Shown: positions 19,106 to 27,661 of the stretch, piece after piece | Layout of the letters: the number at the start of each line of letters is the position of its first letter | How positions within the stretch are numbered: the first letter of the stretch is position 1 | NCBI RefSeq assembly: GCF_035974275.1 | Contig: NZ_CP142422.1 | Span: forward strand, 1,860,001 to 1,924,000 | DNA length: 64,000 nt | Source: Chryseobacterium sp. MYb264 | GTDB lineage: Bacteria; Bacteroidota; Bacteroidia; Flavobacteriales; Weeksellaceae | Direction: 5' to 3' | The notes under the pieces: generated by a model | What the model saw: the letters and a program-made list of their open reading frames with translations, nothing else | Databases searched by the model: none | What the model was told of the DNA's origin: nothing | Translations under genes and position numbers: made by a program

Positions 19106-20512
19106 TTACTTTTTAATACTAATCACTTTTGGAATGGTAACGGCTTTCAGACCTTCCACTCCGAATTCTACTCCATAACCGGATTTTTTTGCTCCCCCAA
19201 ACGGTACAAAAGGGTTAATCGCTCCATGCTGATTGATCCAAACAGTTCCTGCTTCCAACTGAGCTGCAATTTTTTGTGCTTCTTCAAGCTCATCACCCCA
19301 AACCGAAGCTCCTAAGCCGTTTTCGGAATCATTAGCTTTTTCTACAGCATCCTCTAAAGTTTTATATTTAATGATAGGAAGCACAGGCCCGAATTGCTCT
19401 TCATCCACAATACGGCTTCCATTGTCTACATTTCCGATCAGTGTAATCGGGATAAAGTAGCCGTCCTGATCCGGTTTTTGACCTTTAAATAAGAAATCAG
19501 CATTATTATTTTCAGCATCATTCAGCAAATCCTGAATTTTATCAAACTGCATTTTATTTTGTATCGGTCCCAATACATTATTTTCATCAGCACCGTTGCC
19601 CATCGGGATATTTGCGGAATAATCGGACAATGCTTTCACCACATTTTCGTAGTCATTTTCATGAACGTACAATCTTTTTAAACAAGCACAGGTTTGTCCC
19701 ATATTTAAAAATGCGCCCCAAAAAAGGTTTTCAATATGTTTTGAAAGATCAAGTCCGGGAAGAATAATGCCGGCATCGTTTCCGCCACATTCCAACGTTA
19801 GTCTTGCCATGTTTTTAGCAGATGCTTCAATCACTTTTTTTCCCGTGGCAATAGATCCTGTAAACATCACTTTCCCGATTTCAGGATGTCCCGTAAGATA
19901 AGATCCAACCTCTCCTCTTCCGGTAACCACCTGTAAAACGTTTTCAGGAAGTACAGAATTAATCACTTTAATCATTTCCAATGTGCTGAAAGTCGTGTAT
20001 TCAGAAGGTTTTAAAATCACCGTATTCCCCATTCTCAAAGAAGGAATAATCTGCCAGATCGCAATCATCAACGGCCAGTTCCATGGGGCAATGGCTGCAA
20101 CAACACCGATCGGTTTTCTGTACAAAATATCTTTTCTTGTATCATCTTCAAAAACAACTTCTTCAGGTAAATCCAATGATGCCGGAACTTGAGTCCAACC
20201 TACACAGGCCTGCATTTCAAAATTAGATCCTGGGCCGCTCAATGGTTTTCCTTGTTCGCGCGTAATCCATTCTGCTAGATGTTTAGAATTCTGTTGTAAA
20301 GCTTCTGCTACCTTCAACAATATTTCTTTTCTTTCTGCATCAGACCTTGCTGACCATTGTTTTTGGGCAATTTTTGCATTCTTTATTTTACGGTCTATTT
20401 CGTCTGCTGATGTATTTTCCACTTCCCCGATAACCTCTAAGGTAGAAGGGTTTAGCGATAAAAATTCTGTATTGACGGCTGCTGTTTCTTTTGCAAATGA
20501 AGTATTTTCCAT
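19106..20512 (-). CDS. NAD(P)+-dependent aldehyde dehydrogenase
   Basis: A 468-residue ALDH superfamily enzyme. Conserved elements are APWNWPLMIAIW near residue 142, the coenzyme lysine in VILKPSEY near 168, FTGSIATGKKV near 217, the general base Glu241 in LTLECGGNDAG, catalytic Cys275 in MGQTCACLKR, and EEQFGPVLPI near 375. It would oxidise the aldehyde made by the GMC enzyme encoded downstream. It is divergent from an AraC regulator 103 bp away, which likely controls the pair. The active-site flank TCACLK resembles general ALDHs more than betaine aldehyde dehydrogenase, so a betaine role is not favoured. Confidence 0.9.
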   Translation of the reverse strand: MENTSFAKETAAVNTEFLSLNPSTLEVIGEVENTSADEIDRKIKNAKIAQKQWSARSDAERKEILLKVAEALQQNSKHLAEWITREQGKPLSGPGSNFEMQACVGWTQVPASLDLPEEVVFEDDTRKDILYRKPIGVVAAIAPWNWPLMIAIWQIIPSLRMGNTVILKPSEYTTFSTLEMIKVINSVLPENVLQVVTGRGEVGSYLTGHPEIGKVMFTGSIATGKKVIEASAKNMARLTLECGGNDAGIILPGLDLSKHIENLFWGAFLNMGQTCACLKRLYVHENDYENVVKALSDYSANIPMGNGADENNVLGPIQNKMQFDKIQDLLNDAENNNADFLFKGQKPDQDGYFIPITLIGNVDNGSRIVDEEQFGPVLPIIKYKTLEDAVEKANDSENGLGASVWGDELEEAQKIAAQLEAGTVWINQHGAINPFVPFGGAKKSGYGVEFGVEGLKAVTIPKVISIKK

Positions 20513-20548
20513 TGTTTCGAATTATTTTGTATTTTACATACCCCGAAA

Positions 20549-20565
20549 ATGACAAAAACATGACA
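20549..20565. promoter_or_regulatory. Candidate AraC half-sites
   Basis: ATGACA occurs at 20549 and again at 20560, an 11-bp direct repeat in the gap between the aldehyde dehydrogenase and the AraC regulator gene. Direct repeats one helical turn apart suit AraC-type binding. Weak evidence on its own. Confidence 0.3.
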
Positions 20566-20615
20566 TAAATCATTTATTTATTCTCTATATTTTTTAACTT
20601 AAACTCTACGCTATA

Positions 20616-21485
20616 ATGGAAAAGATCGAAGAAAGAACCGTTTTCAGCATTCCTTTCGGTGAATTGAATGTGTTTGAAACCAATGTTGTATGCCATGATT
20701 TCCCATTCTTTTTTGAGAAACCCGTGATCACTTTAATGCTGAGCGGAAACAAGATCATCAGAAGTGAGGAAGAAACTTTTGAGTTTAGGGAAAGAAGCGT
20801 TTTTATTCCGCCTTGTCATAAAGAATTAAGTATAGATATTCACCCGATTTTTCAGGAACCGACCAAATGTCTGGTTTTAAATATCGAACAGGAATATATC
20901 GACCATGTTTTTTCAGAAGTCATTGAAAACTGGCATCCCGACTGGGATAAAACCGGAATTATGATGCAGGAAAATACAGTGAAAAAGTTTGTAAGTTCTG
21001 ATGCTTCATTATGGCAAAGTTTAACCCATCTTTACAACCGGAGGATTGATGAGAACATGCAGGGTACCTCAGATTTTCTTTTAAGTTTAAGCTTAAAGGA
21101 ACTGATCTATGAACTGATGAAAACCAATGCCAAACATCTTCTTTTAAACAGCAATAAAACAGAAAATATTCAAAACGGACTTCAGGAAGTGGTTCATTTT
21201 ATTAAACAAAACTACCGCGAACCGATTACCATTAAAAAACTGGCTTCTGTTGCCGGAATGAGTGAGGCGAATTTATTTAAAAAGTTCAAGCATTCTTATA
21301 ATTGTACGCCTGTGGAATATATTATTGAACTGAGAATTGAACACGCCAAACAGCTGCTCATCAATAATCCTGAGATTGATATTAAAAATATCTGCTTTGA
21401 ATCTGGTTTCAACACATTGGAATATTTCTACAGAAAATTCACCCAAATGACGGGAAAATCGCCGAAGAAGTTTAAAGTAAGTTGA
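20616..21485 (+). CDS. AraC family transcriptional regulator
   Basis: A 289-residue regulator. The N-terminal part looks like a cupin sensor (FRERSVFIPPCHKELSI), and the C-terminal 100 residues contain two helix-turn-helix units: ITIKKLASVAGMSEANLFKK and IKNICFESGFNTLEYFYRKF, ending TGKSPKKFKVS, the AraC signature. It is divergent from the aldehyde dehydrogenase and GMC genes and probably controls them in response to an alcohol or aldehyde. There is no signal or membrane segment. The ligand cannot be inferred. Confidence 0.9.
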   Translation: MEKIEERTVFSIPFGELNVFETNVVCHDFPFFFEKPVITLMLSGNKIIRSEEETFEFRERSVFIPPCHKELSIDIHPIFQEPTKCLVLNIEQEYIDHVFSEVIENWHPDWDKTGIMMQENTVKKFVSSDASLWQSLTHLYNRRIDENMQGTSDFLLSLSLKELIYELMKTNAKHLLLNSNKTENIQNGLQEVVHFIKQNYREPITIKKLASVAGMSEANLFKKFKHSYNCTPVEYIIELRIEHAKQLLINNPEIDIKNICFESGFNTLEYFYRKFTQMTGKSPKKFKVS

Positions 21486-21537
21486 TGGTTTTTAGTTAAC
21501 CGTTGATGGATTGACTGCTCTCCGGTTTATTCTCGCG

Positions 21538-21606
21538 AACAACTAACAACTAACAACTAACAACTAACAACTAACAACTAACAACTAACAACTAACAACT
21601 AACAAC
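21538..21606. repeat. Heptanucleotide tandem repeat (AACTAAC)n
   Basis: Nine full copies of AACTAAC plus partial ends occupy the gap between the convergent AraC and topB genes. It is one of three 7-bp-period arrays in the window (others at 29342 and 31731). Confidence 0.95.
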
Positions 21607-21608
21607 CA

Positions 21609-23738
21609 TTAACCCAATGAAACCGTAAATTCGGGAGATAGGGAAGCTACACCTTCTGTGATATTTTCAGGATGTGTGGTGAAACCTTTTAATTTTGACG
21701 TTTTGCCTTTTACGACTAAATCCAAAAGCTGCTTATCTGATAATTTTTTACCGAAGATTTCGAAATCCAGTTTAAATCCACAATTTTTAAAATCGGAACA
21801 TCCAACGGCTGTTTTGCCTTTCATTAAATGATGTTCTTTACATTTCGGGCATTTCGTTTCTTCCCAAGACTGCAATTCTTTTTTTACAGCGGGTTCACGT
21901 TTTTTCTTTTCTTTAACCTCTTCTTTTTCTTCATATAGAGTGATAACCTTCCCCTTGCCGTCGACCACTTTTTTAGTCAGTTCCGTCACCATTTGAATTA
22001 ATTCTTCCTTAAACTGATTGGCTTCATATTCACCACTTTCAATTTTACGAAGTTTAGATTCCCATTCTCCGGTAAGTTCGGGACTTTTCAGCAATTCATC
22101 TTCAATTGTATCGATCAATTGAATTCCGGTTTGGGTAGCGATCAGGTTTTTTCTTTTCTTCTCGATGTATTTTCTTTTGAAAAGGGTTTCGATAATGTTC
22201 GCACGAGTTGAAGGTCTTCCGATTCCGTTATTCTTCAACATTTCTCGAAGCTCTTCATCTTCCACTTGTTTTCCGGCAGTTTCCATGGCACGAAGAAGTG
22301 TTGCTTCCGTGTATGGTTTTGGCGGTGATGTTTTTCCCTGATGAATCATCGGATCGTGTGGTCCGGTTTCGCCAACCATAAATTCAGGAATCGTCTGTTC
22401 TTCTTCCTTTTCTTTTTCTTTATCCTTATCTGTGGTTTCCTCTTTTGGTTCTTTAGCATAAACGGCTCTCCAACCTGGCTCAAGGATCTGTCGACCACTT
22501 GTTTTAAAAGGAATTGTTCCTACTTTTCCTTCCACCAAAGTATTTGAAATTTTACATTCAGGATAGAAAACAGCGATGAAACGTTTGGCAATTAAGTCAT
22601 AAATCAACTTTTCTTCCCTACTCAGATTCTGCGAAGGCGGAACTTCTGTCGGAATAATCGCATGGTGATCCGTCACTTTCGCATCATCAAAAACGGCTTT
22701 TGATTTTGGAATCGGAGCTTCCAATAAAGGAGAAATCAGTTCCTGATAAGGATACATTTTCCTAAGAATTCCCTCAATTTTCGGATATAAACTTTCGGAT
22801 AAGTAGGTGGTATCAACACGCGGATAAGTCACATGTTTCTTCTCGTACAAACTTTGAATATAATTTAACGTATTCTCCGCAGAATAACCATATTTTTTGT
22901 TGGCTTCCACCTGAAGTCCAGTCAAATCAAAAAGTCTCGGATTTTTCTCTTTTCCTTCTTTAATTTCAAAAGAAACGATTTCGAAAGGATTAACTTTTAG
23001 ATATTCCAAACCTTTTTCGGCACGTTCCAACGTTTTTAAACGATCAATCGCAGCGTTGAAAATAACGTCACGGTATTTGGTTTTCAGTTCCCAATATTCT
23101 TCGGTGGTAAAAGCATCGATCTCCTTCTGACGCTGAACAAGCATCGCCAATGTCGGAGTCTGCACCCTTCCAATCGAAAGAACCGCTTTATTTCCGCCAA
23201 ATTTTTTCGTGAATAATCGCGTTGCATTGATTCCCAACAACCAATCGCCAATGGCTCTTGCATTTCCTGCGAGATATAAATTTTTATAATCTTCGGCAGG
23301 CTTTAATTTTTGAAAACCTTCTTTAATGGCCTCTTCGGTAAGGGACGAAATCCACAGACGCTGAATGGGTTTGTTGCATTTTGCTTTCTGCAAAACCCAA
23401 CGCTGAATCAGTTCTCCCTCCTGCCCGGCATCCCCGCAGTTGATGACCTCTTCACATTCTTCGACCAATCTTTCAATCACTTTAAACTGATTTTCAACAC
23501 CTTTATTGGGGATCAGTTTAATTCCGAAGCTGTTAGGGATAATCGGCAGCAAAAACAAATTCCAGGATTTGTATTGCGGACCGTAATCATGAGGTTCTTT
23601 GAGGGTGCAAAGATGCCCGAACGTCCATGTCACACAATAGCCGTTTCCTTCCATATAGCCTTGTTTCGGCGTGGTAGCACCTAATACTTTGGCGATATCT
23701 CTGGCAACACTGGGTTTTTCGGCAATACAAAGTTTCAT
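21609..23738 (-). CDS. topB: DNA topoisomerase III
   Basis: A 709-residue type IA topoisomerase that passes single strands through a transient nick. The TOPRIM domain is at the N-terminus with Glu7 (AEKPS) and the acidic block GDAGQEGELIQRW near 102-114, where the usual DxD reads DAG; I recall this variant as normal in Bacteroidota TopB. The active-site tyrosine is Tyr305 in THVTYPRVDTTYLSE-type context (VTYPRVDTTYL). Further blocks are TDHHAIIPTE and NNGIGRPSTRANII. The C-terminus has one cysteine cluster (CPKCKEHH...CSDFKNCGF). A highly charged Lys/Glu linker near 430-445 is unusual but compositional. It has about the usual length. Confidence 0.95.
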   Translation of the reverse strand: MKLCIAEKPSVARDIAKVLGATTPKQGYMEGNGYCVTWTFGHLCTLKEPHDYGPQYKSWNLFLLPIIPNSFGIKLIPNKGVENQFKVIERLVEECEEVINCGDAGQEGELIQRWVLQKAKCNKPIQRLWISSLTEEAIKEGFQKLKPAEDYKNLYLAGNARAIGDWLLGINATRLFTKKFGGNKAVLSIGRVQTPTLAMLVQRQKEIDAFTTEEYWELKTKYRDVIFNAAIDRLKTLERAEKGLEYLKVNPFEIVSFEIKEGKEKNPRLFDLTGLQVEANKKYGYSAENTLNYIQSLYEKKHVTYPRVDTTYLSESLYPKIEGILRKMYPYQELISPLLEAPIPKSKAVFDDAKVTDHHAIIPTEVPPSQNLSREEKLIYDLIAKRFIAVFYPECKISNTLVEGKVGTIPFKTSGRQILEPGWRAVYAKEPKEETTDKDKEKEKEEEQTIPEFMVGETGPHDPMIHQGKTSPPKPYTEATLLRAMETAGKQVEDEELREMLKNNGIGRPSTRANIIETLFKRKYIEKKRKNLIATQTGIQLIDTIEDELLKSPELTGEWESKLRKIESGEYEANQFKEELIQMVTELTKKVVDGKGKVITLYEEKEEVKEKKKREPAVKKELQSWEETKCPKCKEHHLMKGKTAVGCSDFKNCGFKLDFEIFGKKLSDKQLLDLVVKGKTSKLKGFTTHPENITEGVASLSPEFTVSLG

Positions 23739-24381
23739 GAATATTCGGAATTATTGAAGAGGGCAAAAATCGGGATTTTTTTTGGATTTTGCTAATTTGT
23801 GAATGGTTGTTGGTTAATCGTTGTTAGTTAATGGTTTAGTGTAAAGATAATTAAGTTTTAGTTAAAAAAAATTTTAGGGTGATAAAATTCTATTCCACAT
23901 CGTTCACTTTATAAATTACATTGCAAAAAGTATATCTTGCAATGGAAGAATGTAATCTTGCATCGCAAAAAAGTAACTCTGCTATTAAAGAATATTAAAT
24001 AATGGGGTCAGTACTAAGGTTGGGGAGAAATTTTATGAGTTAGAATATTTTATTTCCCACAGAATACACGGATTTTCACAGATGTTACTGTTGATTTTTT
24101 TGGCCACGAATGCACAAATAGTAGTGAGAAAAATCTATTTTTTTTACCGCAAAAGAGGCAAAAGTATTTTTATAAGCTTTGCGCTAGCTGGACAAAAGAG
24201 AACAAAACATTCCTCTTATGAAGAATTTAAATTTTATTTTCTGGAACAGGTTAATAAACTCCGGCATTTGGTGTCATTCGGATATTCGTGGCCCATTTTA
24301 TAACAGAAAAACGCGGACAAAATGCCCGCGCCAGAATATATTTAGTAAAAAGCCCGATGTGCGGCTAAGTTGTTGGTTCAT
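23739..24381. other. Gene-free stretch of about 640 bp
   Basis: No convincing gene. It contains an inverted repeat CATTGCAA (23919-23926)/TTGCAATG (23937-23944), a degenerate copy of the dispersed ACGGATTTTCACAGATG and GCCACGAATGCACAAAT phrases (24068-24120), a TTTTTACCGCAAAAGAGGC segment resembling one near 58945, and a CGCGG/CCGCG hairpin near 24312-24330. The 73-codon open frame at 24082 lies within this repeat material and is not supported. Confidence 0.6.
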
Positions 24382-25029
24382 TTAATTTTTGAACCATTTA
24401 TTTTGTCGGATATTAACTCTTAATCCAAGAGAAAAACTTTTAAACTGATCTCTGTTTTCTGGTGTATCCGAAAGGTATGCCTTGGCAAAGCCCTGAGAAT
24501 ACATGGTAAAAACCTCTGCCCAATCTGAAACCGCGATTCCGATTCCCAAATTTGTTACATAGTCCATATTTTTAATTCTGTACTTCTTTTCCTGAAGACT
24601 TCCGGAGCTTGTATAGTCTACGGTCCATAAAACATAGTCAATTTTACCTCCTGCAATAATAAAAAAACGGGTTTTCCCTGAATCCAGCGTTATATATTTT
24701 TTAAGATTAAGTCCGCCCCCGTAAGTGCTGAACTTTAATTTGGAGTTGTAGGGGTCCTGTATCGGGAGTGAACCTTCAATATAGGGCTGAAGATAAAGTT
24801 CTCCGGAATCAAAGTGAAGAAGATGGGAAAGCAGAACATCCACGGAAAGGGTTGCGGTATTTTTGCTGATCCATGCATTTTTATCCACCTCACTATTCTT
24901 TAAAGGTCCAAGGCTATAGTTAAGTCCGAGATTCCATTTTACATATTGCAATCTTCCTTCATTAAGGGATTGGGAAAAAGCTTTTTCAGCGAAAAGCGTC
25001 AAAAAGCAAATGATAAATATTCGTTTCAT
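24382..25029 (-). CDS. Hypothetical secreted beta-barrel-like protein
   Basis: A 215-residue protein with a signal peptide (MKRIFIICFLTLFAEKAFS, cleavage before QSL). The mature part shows alternating strands such as WNLGLNYSLG, FSTYGGGLNLKKYITL, TRFFIIAGGKIDYVLWTVDY and FKSFSLGLRVNIRQ, which suggest an outer-membrane barrel of the small 8-strand type (PorT/OmpW-like in look only). I recognise no family. It is a single gene between repeat-rich gaps. Function unknown. Confidence 0.6.
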   Translation of the reverse strand: MKRIFIICFLTLFAEKAFSQSLNEGRLQYVKWNLGLNYSLGPLKNSEVDKNAWISKNTATLSVDVLLSHLLHFDSGELYLQPYIEGSLPIQDPYNSKLKFSTYGGGLNLKKYITLDSGKTRFFIIAGGKIDYVLWTVDYTSSGSLQEKKYRIKNMDYVTNLGIGIAVSDWAEVFTMYSQGFAKAYLSDTPENRDQFKSFSLGLRVNIRQNKWFKN

Positions 25030-25300
25030 ACGTTGGTTTTAATATCCTTAAAAATGTCACAAAGCGGAAATGGAGCCTCTCTCGGAAAAATAACAGAAAG
25101 ACAGACCTGAAATTTTTCAAGAGAAACCAAAAACTCTTTTTTCCGCCACAAAATTATTGACCAGAATGTAAAAAACGGTTACTACAAAACAACTACACCA
25201 AGATAAAAGACTACAAAACAACACATTAAACAAAATAAAAAGGTATTAATGTAGTGCTTTATTCTCCAACTGATGGACTATATCATTTTCTGTGCTCTGC
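25030..25300. other. Gene-free stretch
   Basis: AT-rich sequence between the barrel-like gene and the pirin terminator. I see no open frame of note; it probably holds the promoter of the gene at 25029. Confidence 0.4.
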
Positions 25301-25330
25301 AAAAAAGAGGCTTTCTTACTCAGAAAGCCT
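25301..25330 (-). terminator. Terminator of the pirin gene
   Basis: Arms AGGCTTTCT (25308-25316) and AGAAAGCCT (25322-25330) pair perfectly and the minus strand continues with CTTTTTT. Confidence 0.85.
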
Positions 25331-25371
25331 ATCAACAATATGATGAAACAAGGTTCATTATTTTAATTGTA

Positions 25372-26247
25372 TTACATCGTCATCGGAACTTCCATGAGAA
25401 GGATTTCCGTATTTTCTGATGTTGTTTTTATATTCAGATCGGCAATATCCCAAACGCCAAAACCATCTCTTTGTTCCACTTTCTGGCCTTCAATTTCTGC
25501 ACTTCCTTTCAAAATAAAAGCATAGACACCGTTTCCTTTTTTCTTAATCTGGTAATTGGTTTCTGTATTGTTTTCAAAATTTCCTAAATGAAACCATGCA
25601 TCCTGATGAATCCAAACTCCTTCATCATCGGCATTAGGAGAAAGTATTTGCTGGAACTTGTTTTTACTTTTTGATTTATCAAGCGTGATTTGATCGTATC
25701 TCGGAGTAACATTTCTTTTATTTGGATACACCCAGATTTGCAGGAATTTCACCAGACTGTCTTGGTTTTTATTGAATTCGCTGTGCATAATTCCGGTTCC
25801 GGCACTCATCACCTGAATATCTCCGCTTTTGATAATCGCAGAATTCCCCATGCTGTCTTTGTGCTCCAAATCGCCTTCCAACGGAATACTGATGATCTCC
25901 ATATTGTCGTGAGGATGCGTTCCAAAACCTCTTCCCGCCTCTACTTTATCATCGTTCAACACTCTCAGTACGCCAAAGTGCATTCTTTCGGGATTGTGAT
26001 AATTGGCAAAACTGAAGGTATGACTGCTCACCAGCCAGCCATGATCTGCCTTACCTCTTGAATCTGCCTTATGAATGACAGAGTTATCTTTAATTTTTGA
26101 ATCGGTATTCGGTAAATGATTGTATCCGATAGGTTCCAATGGCTCGATCTCATCGATTTCGTTTTTCATGGTATTGCCCAATGAAGCGGATGCTACAAAC
26201 ATTCCTGTTCCTAATAATCCTTTCTTTAAAAAATCTTTTCTGTCCAT
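25372..26247 (-). CDS. Pirin family protein with N-terminal export-like segment
   Basis: Pirins are bicupin proteins with a metal site; several bacterial members have quercetin 2,3-dioxygenase activity. The cupin motif HPHDNMEIISIPLEGDLEHKD (GFGTHPHDNME at about residue 117) holds the metal-binding His-x-His, His and Glu residues, and GDIQVMSAGTGIMHSEFN is also diagnostic. An N-terminal RKDFLKKGLLGTGMFVASAS segment looks like a Tat-type or membrane-targeting signal, unusual for pirin and suggesting periplasmic location. I prefer the ATG at 26247 because the frame's first ATG (26268) lies only 11 bases from the -7 element; the other gene with the same promoter has a 29-base spacing. It shares a 26-bp upstream element with the ring-cleaving dioxygenase at 32791. 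Confidence 0.85.
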   Translation of the reverse strand: MDRKDFLKKGLLGTGMFVASASLGNTMKNEIDEIEPLEPIGYNHLPNTDSKIKDNSVIHKADSRGKADHGWLVSSHTFSFANYHNPERMHFGVLRVLNDDKVEAGRGFGTHPHDNMEIISIPLEGDLEHKDSMGNSAIIKSGDIQVMSAGTGIMHSEFNKNQDSLVKFLQIWVYPNKRNVTPRYDQITLDKSKSKNKFQQILSPNADDEGVWIHQDAWFHLGNFENNTETNYQIKKKGNGVYAFILKGSAEIEGQKVEQRDGFGVWDIADLNIKTTSENTEILLMEVPMTM

Positions 26248-26278
26248 ATCTGTTCGTTGTTTATTCATTTTGATAGTA

Positions 26279-26327
26279 CAAATTTCGGAAGATTGAAATT
26301 GCTGGACATTTAACTAGTTTAATAAAT
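26279..26327 (-). promoter_or_regulatory. Shared regulatory/promoter element, pirin copy
   Basis: Positions 26302-26327 are identical over 26 bp to 32843-32868; the centre contains the palindrome AACTAGTT within TTAACTAGTTTAA. Downstream on the minus strand, both promoters also share a TTTGTnnTATCAAAA stretch that includes the -7 region. The element lies 34-59 bp before the first ATG, where an activator or repressor would act. Confidence 0.75.
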
Positions 26328-26409
26328 TTGATTTTCTTTTGCCTTGACTATTAATGTCTCGGATACTCTTATTTTTCTAAATGATTTTTTTAAACGACAA
26401 ACTCTGTGG

Positions 26410-26536
26410 AAATTCCCCTTCTTTGAAGGGGTGGATTTTTGTGCAACAAAAAGACGGGGTAGTTTTTAGCATTACTAAACCACCCCGTGAAAAATTCTTT
26501 GAATTTTTGCCACCCCTCCAAGGGAGGAGAATTTGT
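26410..26536. repeat. Long imperfect inverted repeat, CCACCCCGT-type (full copy)
   Basis: The left half starts AATTCCCCTTCTTTGAAGGGG and the right half ends CCACCCCTCCAAGGGAGGAG; each half is about 55 bp and roughly complementary to the other. The right half matches 6924-6982. It looks like a non-coding, foldback dispersed repeat. Confidence 0.65.
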
Positions 26537-26562
26537 GTTCGTATATTTTCTTTGTGGGAAAT

Positions 26563-27147
26563 TTATTTTTCTTTCGAAGCGAGACGTTTTCTGATTGTGC
26601 TGACAAACTCTTTGGAAACGCCAAGATAAGACGCAATATAATATTGTGCGACTCTTTGCGGAATGGAAGGATACACTTTGATAAATTCTAAATATCGGTC
26701 GGTTGCTGCTTTGGAAATCGTGTTCACCAAACGGTTTTGTAAAGTGGAAAGATTTCTCTGAACCAACATTCTGAACACTCTTTCAAATTTCGGAATCTCG
26801 GTTAATAATTTTTCCTTCGTGGTAGGATTCAGCATAAATATTTCTGAATCTTCCAAGGTTTCAATGTATAATCGGGACGGTTTCTGTTCCTGAAATGAAG
26901 CAATATCGCTGATCCACCAGTCTTCAATGGCAAATAATATCGTTACTTCAAAACCATTATCATCAAGGTAATACACCCTCACACAGCCTTTTTGGATATA
27001 GCCTTCAAACTGGCAGATTTCGCCTTCCCGTAACAAAACTGTTTTCTTGGGGAACGTTTGAAGTGTTAATGAATCGGTGAAAAATTTTTCTTCTTTTTCA
27101 CTAAGTTCTATGAATCGGGTGACATTTTTGACGATATTTTCAGACAT
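26563..27147 (-). CDS. Crp/Fnr family transcriptional regulator
   Basis: A 194-residue cyclic-nucleotide-binding-fold regulator. The sensor barrel covers about residues 20-130 (VLLREGEICQFEGYIQKGCV, VTILFAIEDWWISDIASF), and a C-terminal winged helix carries IASYLGVSKEFVSTIRKRL. Iron-sulfur cysteines of Fnr type are absent, so an oxygen-sensing cluster is unlikely. The gene lies 10 bp after a small pseudo-receiver gene on the same strand and next to pirin. It is a candidate regulator of the electrophile-response genes flanking it, though this link is only by position. Confidence 0.88.
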   Translation of the reverse strand: MSENIVKNVTRFIELSEKEEKFFTDSLTLQTFPKKTVLLREGEICQFEGYIQKGCVRVYYLDDNGFEVTILFAIEDWWISDIASFQEQKPSRLYIETLEDSEIFMLNPTTKEKLLTEIPKFERVFRMLVQRNLSTLQNRLVNTISKAATDRYLEFIKVYPSIPQRVAQYYIASYLGVSKEFVSTIRKRLASKEK

Positions 27148-27157
27148 AAATTTAAGT

Positions 27158-27469
27158 TTACGGCTGCAAATTAGGAAAAAGTGTGTAAACTTCGTTCTTT
27201 AACAGTCCGCTTCCTCCACCATAATGGTCGATTACCTTCACATCTTTCTCTAAATTTTCACAAAAAGTTTTCATATTATTTTCAAATTCTTCATTCAATC
27301 CGGAACTTAGCAAAACAATATCTACCTGATTGTCTTTAATATAATCATAGCAAACCGTTTCATCACTTTTAATTTCTGCTTTCCAGCCATCATTATTTTC
27401 GATGATTCTTTTTAAAGTCTCTACTATTTCCTGATTTTTTCCTATCACAAGGAAGTTGAGTGTTTTCAT
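27158..27469 (-). CDS. Small receiver-like protein lacking the phospho-acceptor Asp
   Basis: A 103-residue protein resembling a CheY-like fold: beta-1 LNFLVIGKNQEIVETLKRII, then DNQVDIVLLSSGLNEE where a receiver would have an aspartate after the beta-3 strand; here Ser-Ser stands instead. There are no output domains, signal or membrane segments. It ends 10 bp before the Crp/Fnr gene, so the two are probably cotranscribed. It may be a ligand- or partner-binding pseudo-receiver. The fold call is from pattern only; an unrelated Rossmann-like protein is possible. Confidence 0.55.
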   Translation of the reverse strand: MKTLNFLVIGKNQEIVETLKRIIENNDGWKAEIKSDETVCYDYIKDNQVDIVLLSSGLNEEFENNMKTFCENLEKDVKVIDHYGGGSGLLKNEVYTLFPNLQP

Positions 27470-27661
27470 AAGATTTGTTGTTTGTTACTGGTTGAGAGTT
27501 GCTAGTTTTTAGTTGATGGTTTTTGGTGTGTGGTGTGTGACTTCAATATGAATGGAAATTTATTTTAAGTTCAGAGATTCCCTATTTCATTTACACTTCA
27601 TTCTGAATTATAATTTCATTTTAAAATTGAAAATTAATCATCCGACAACCATCAACCAAAA

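Noticed and set aside
24082..24303. 73-codon open frame on the plus strand
   Set aside because: It runs through dispersed repeat phrases and has no recognisable protein features or promoter.
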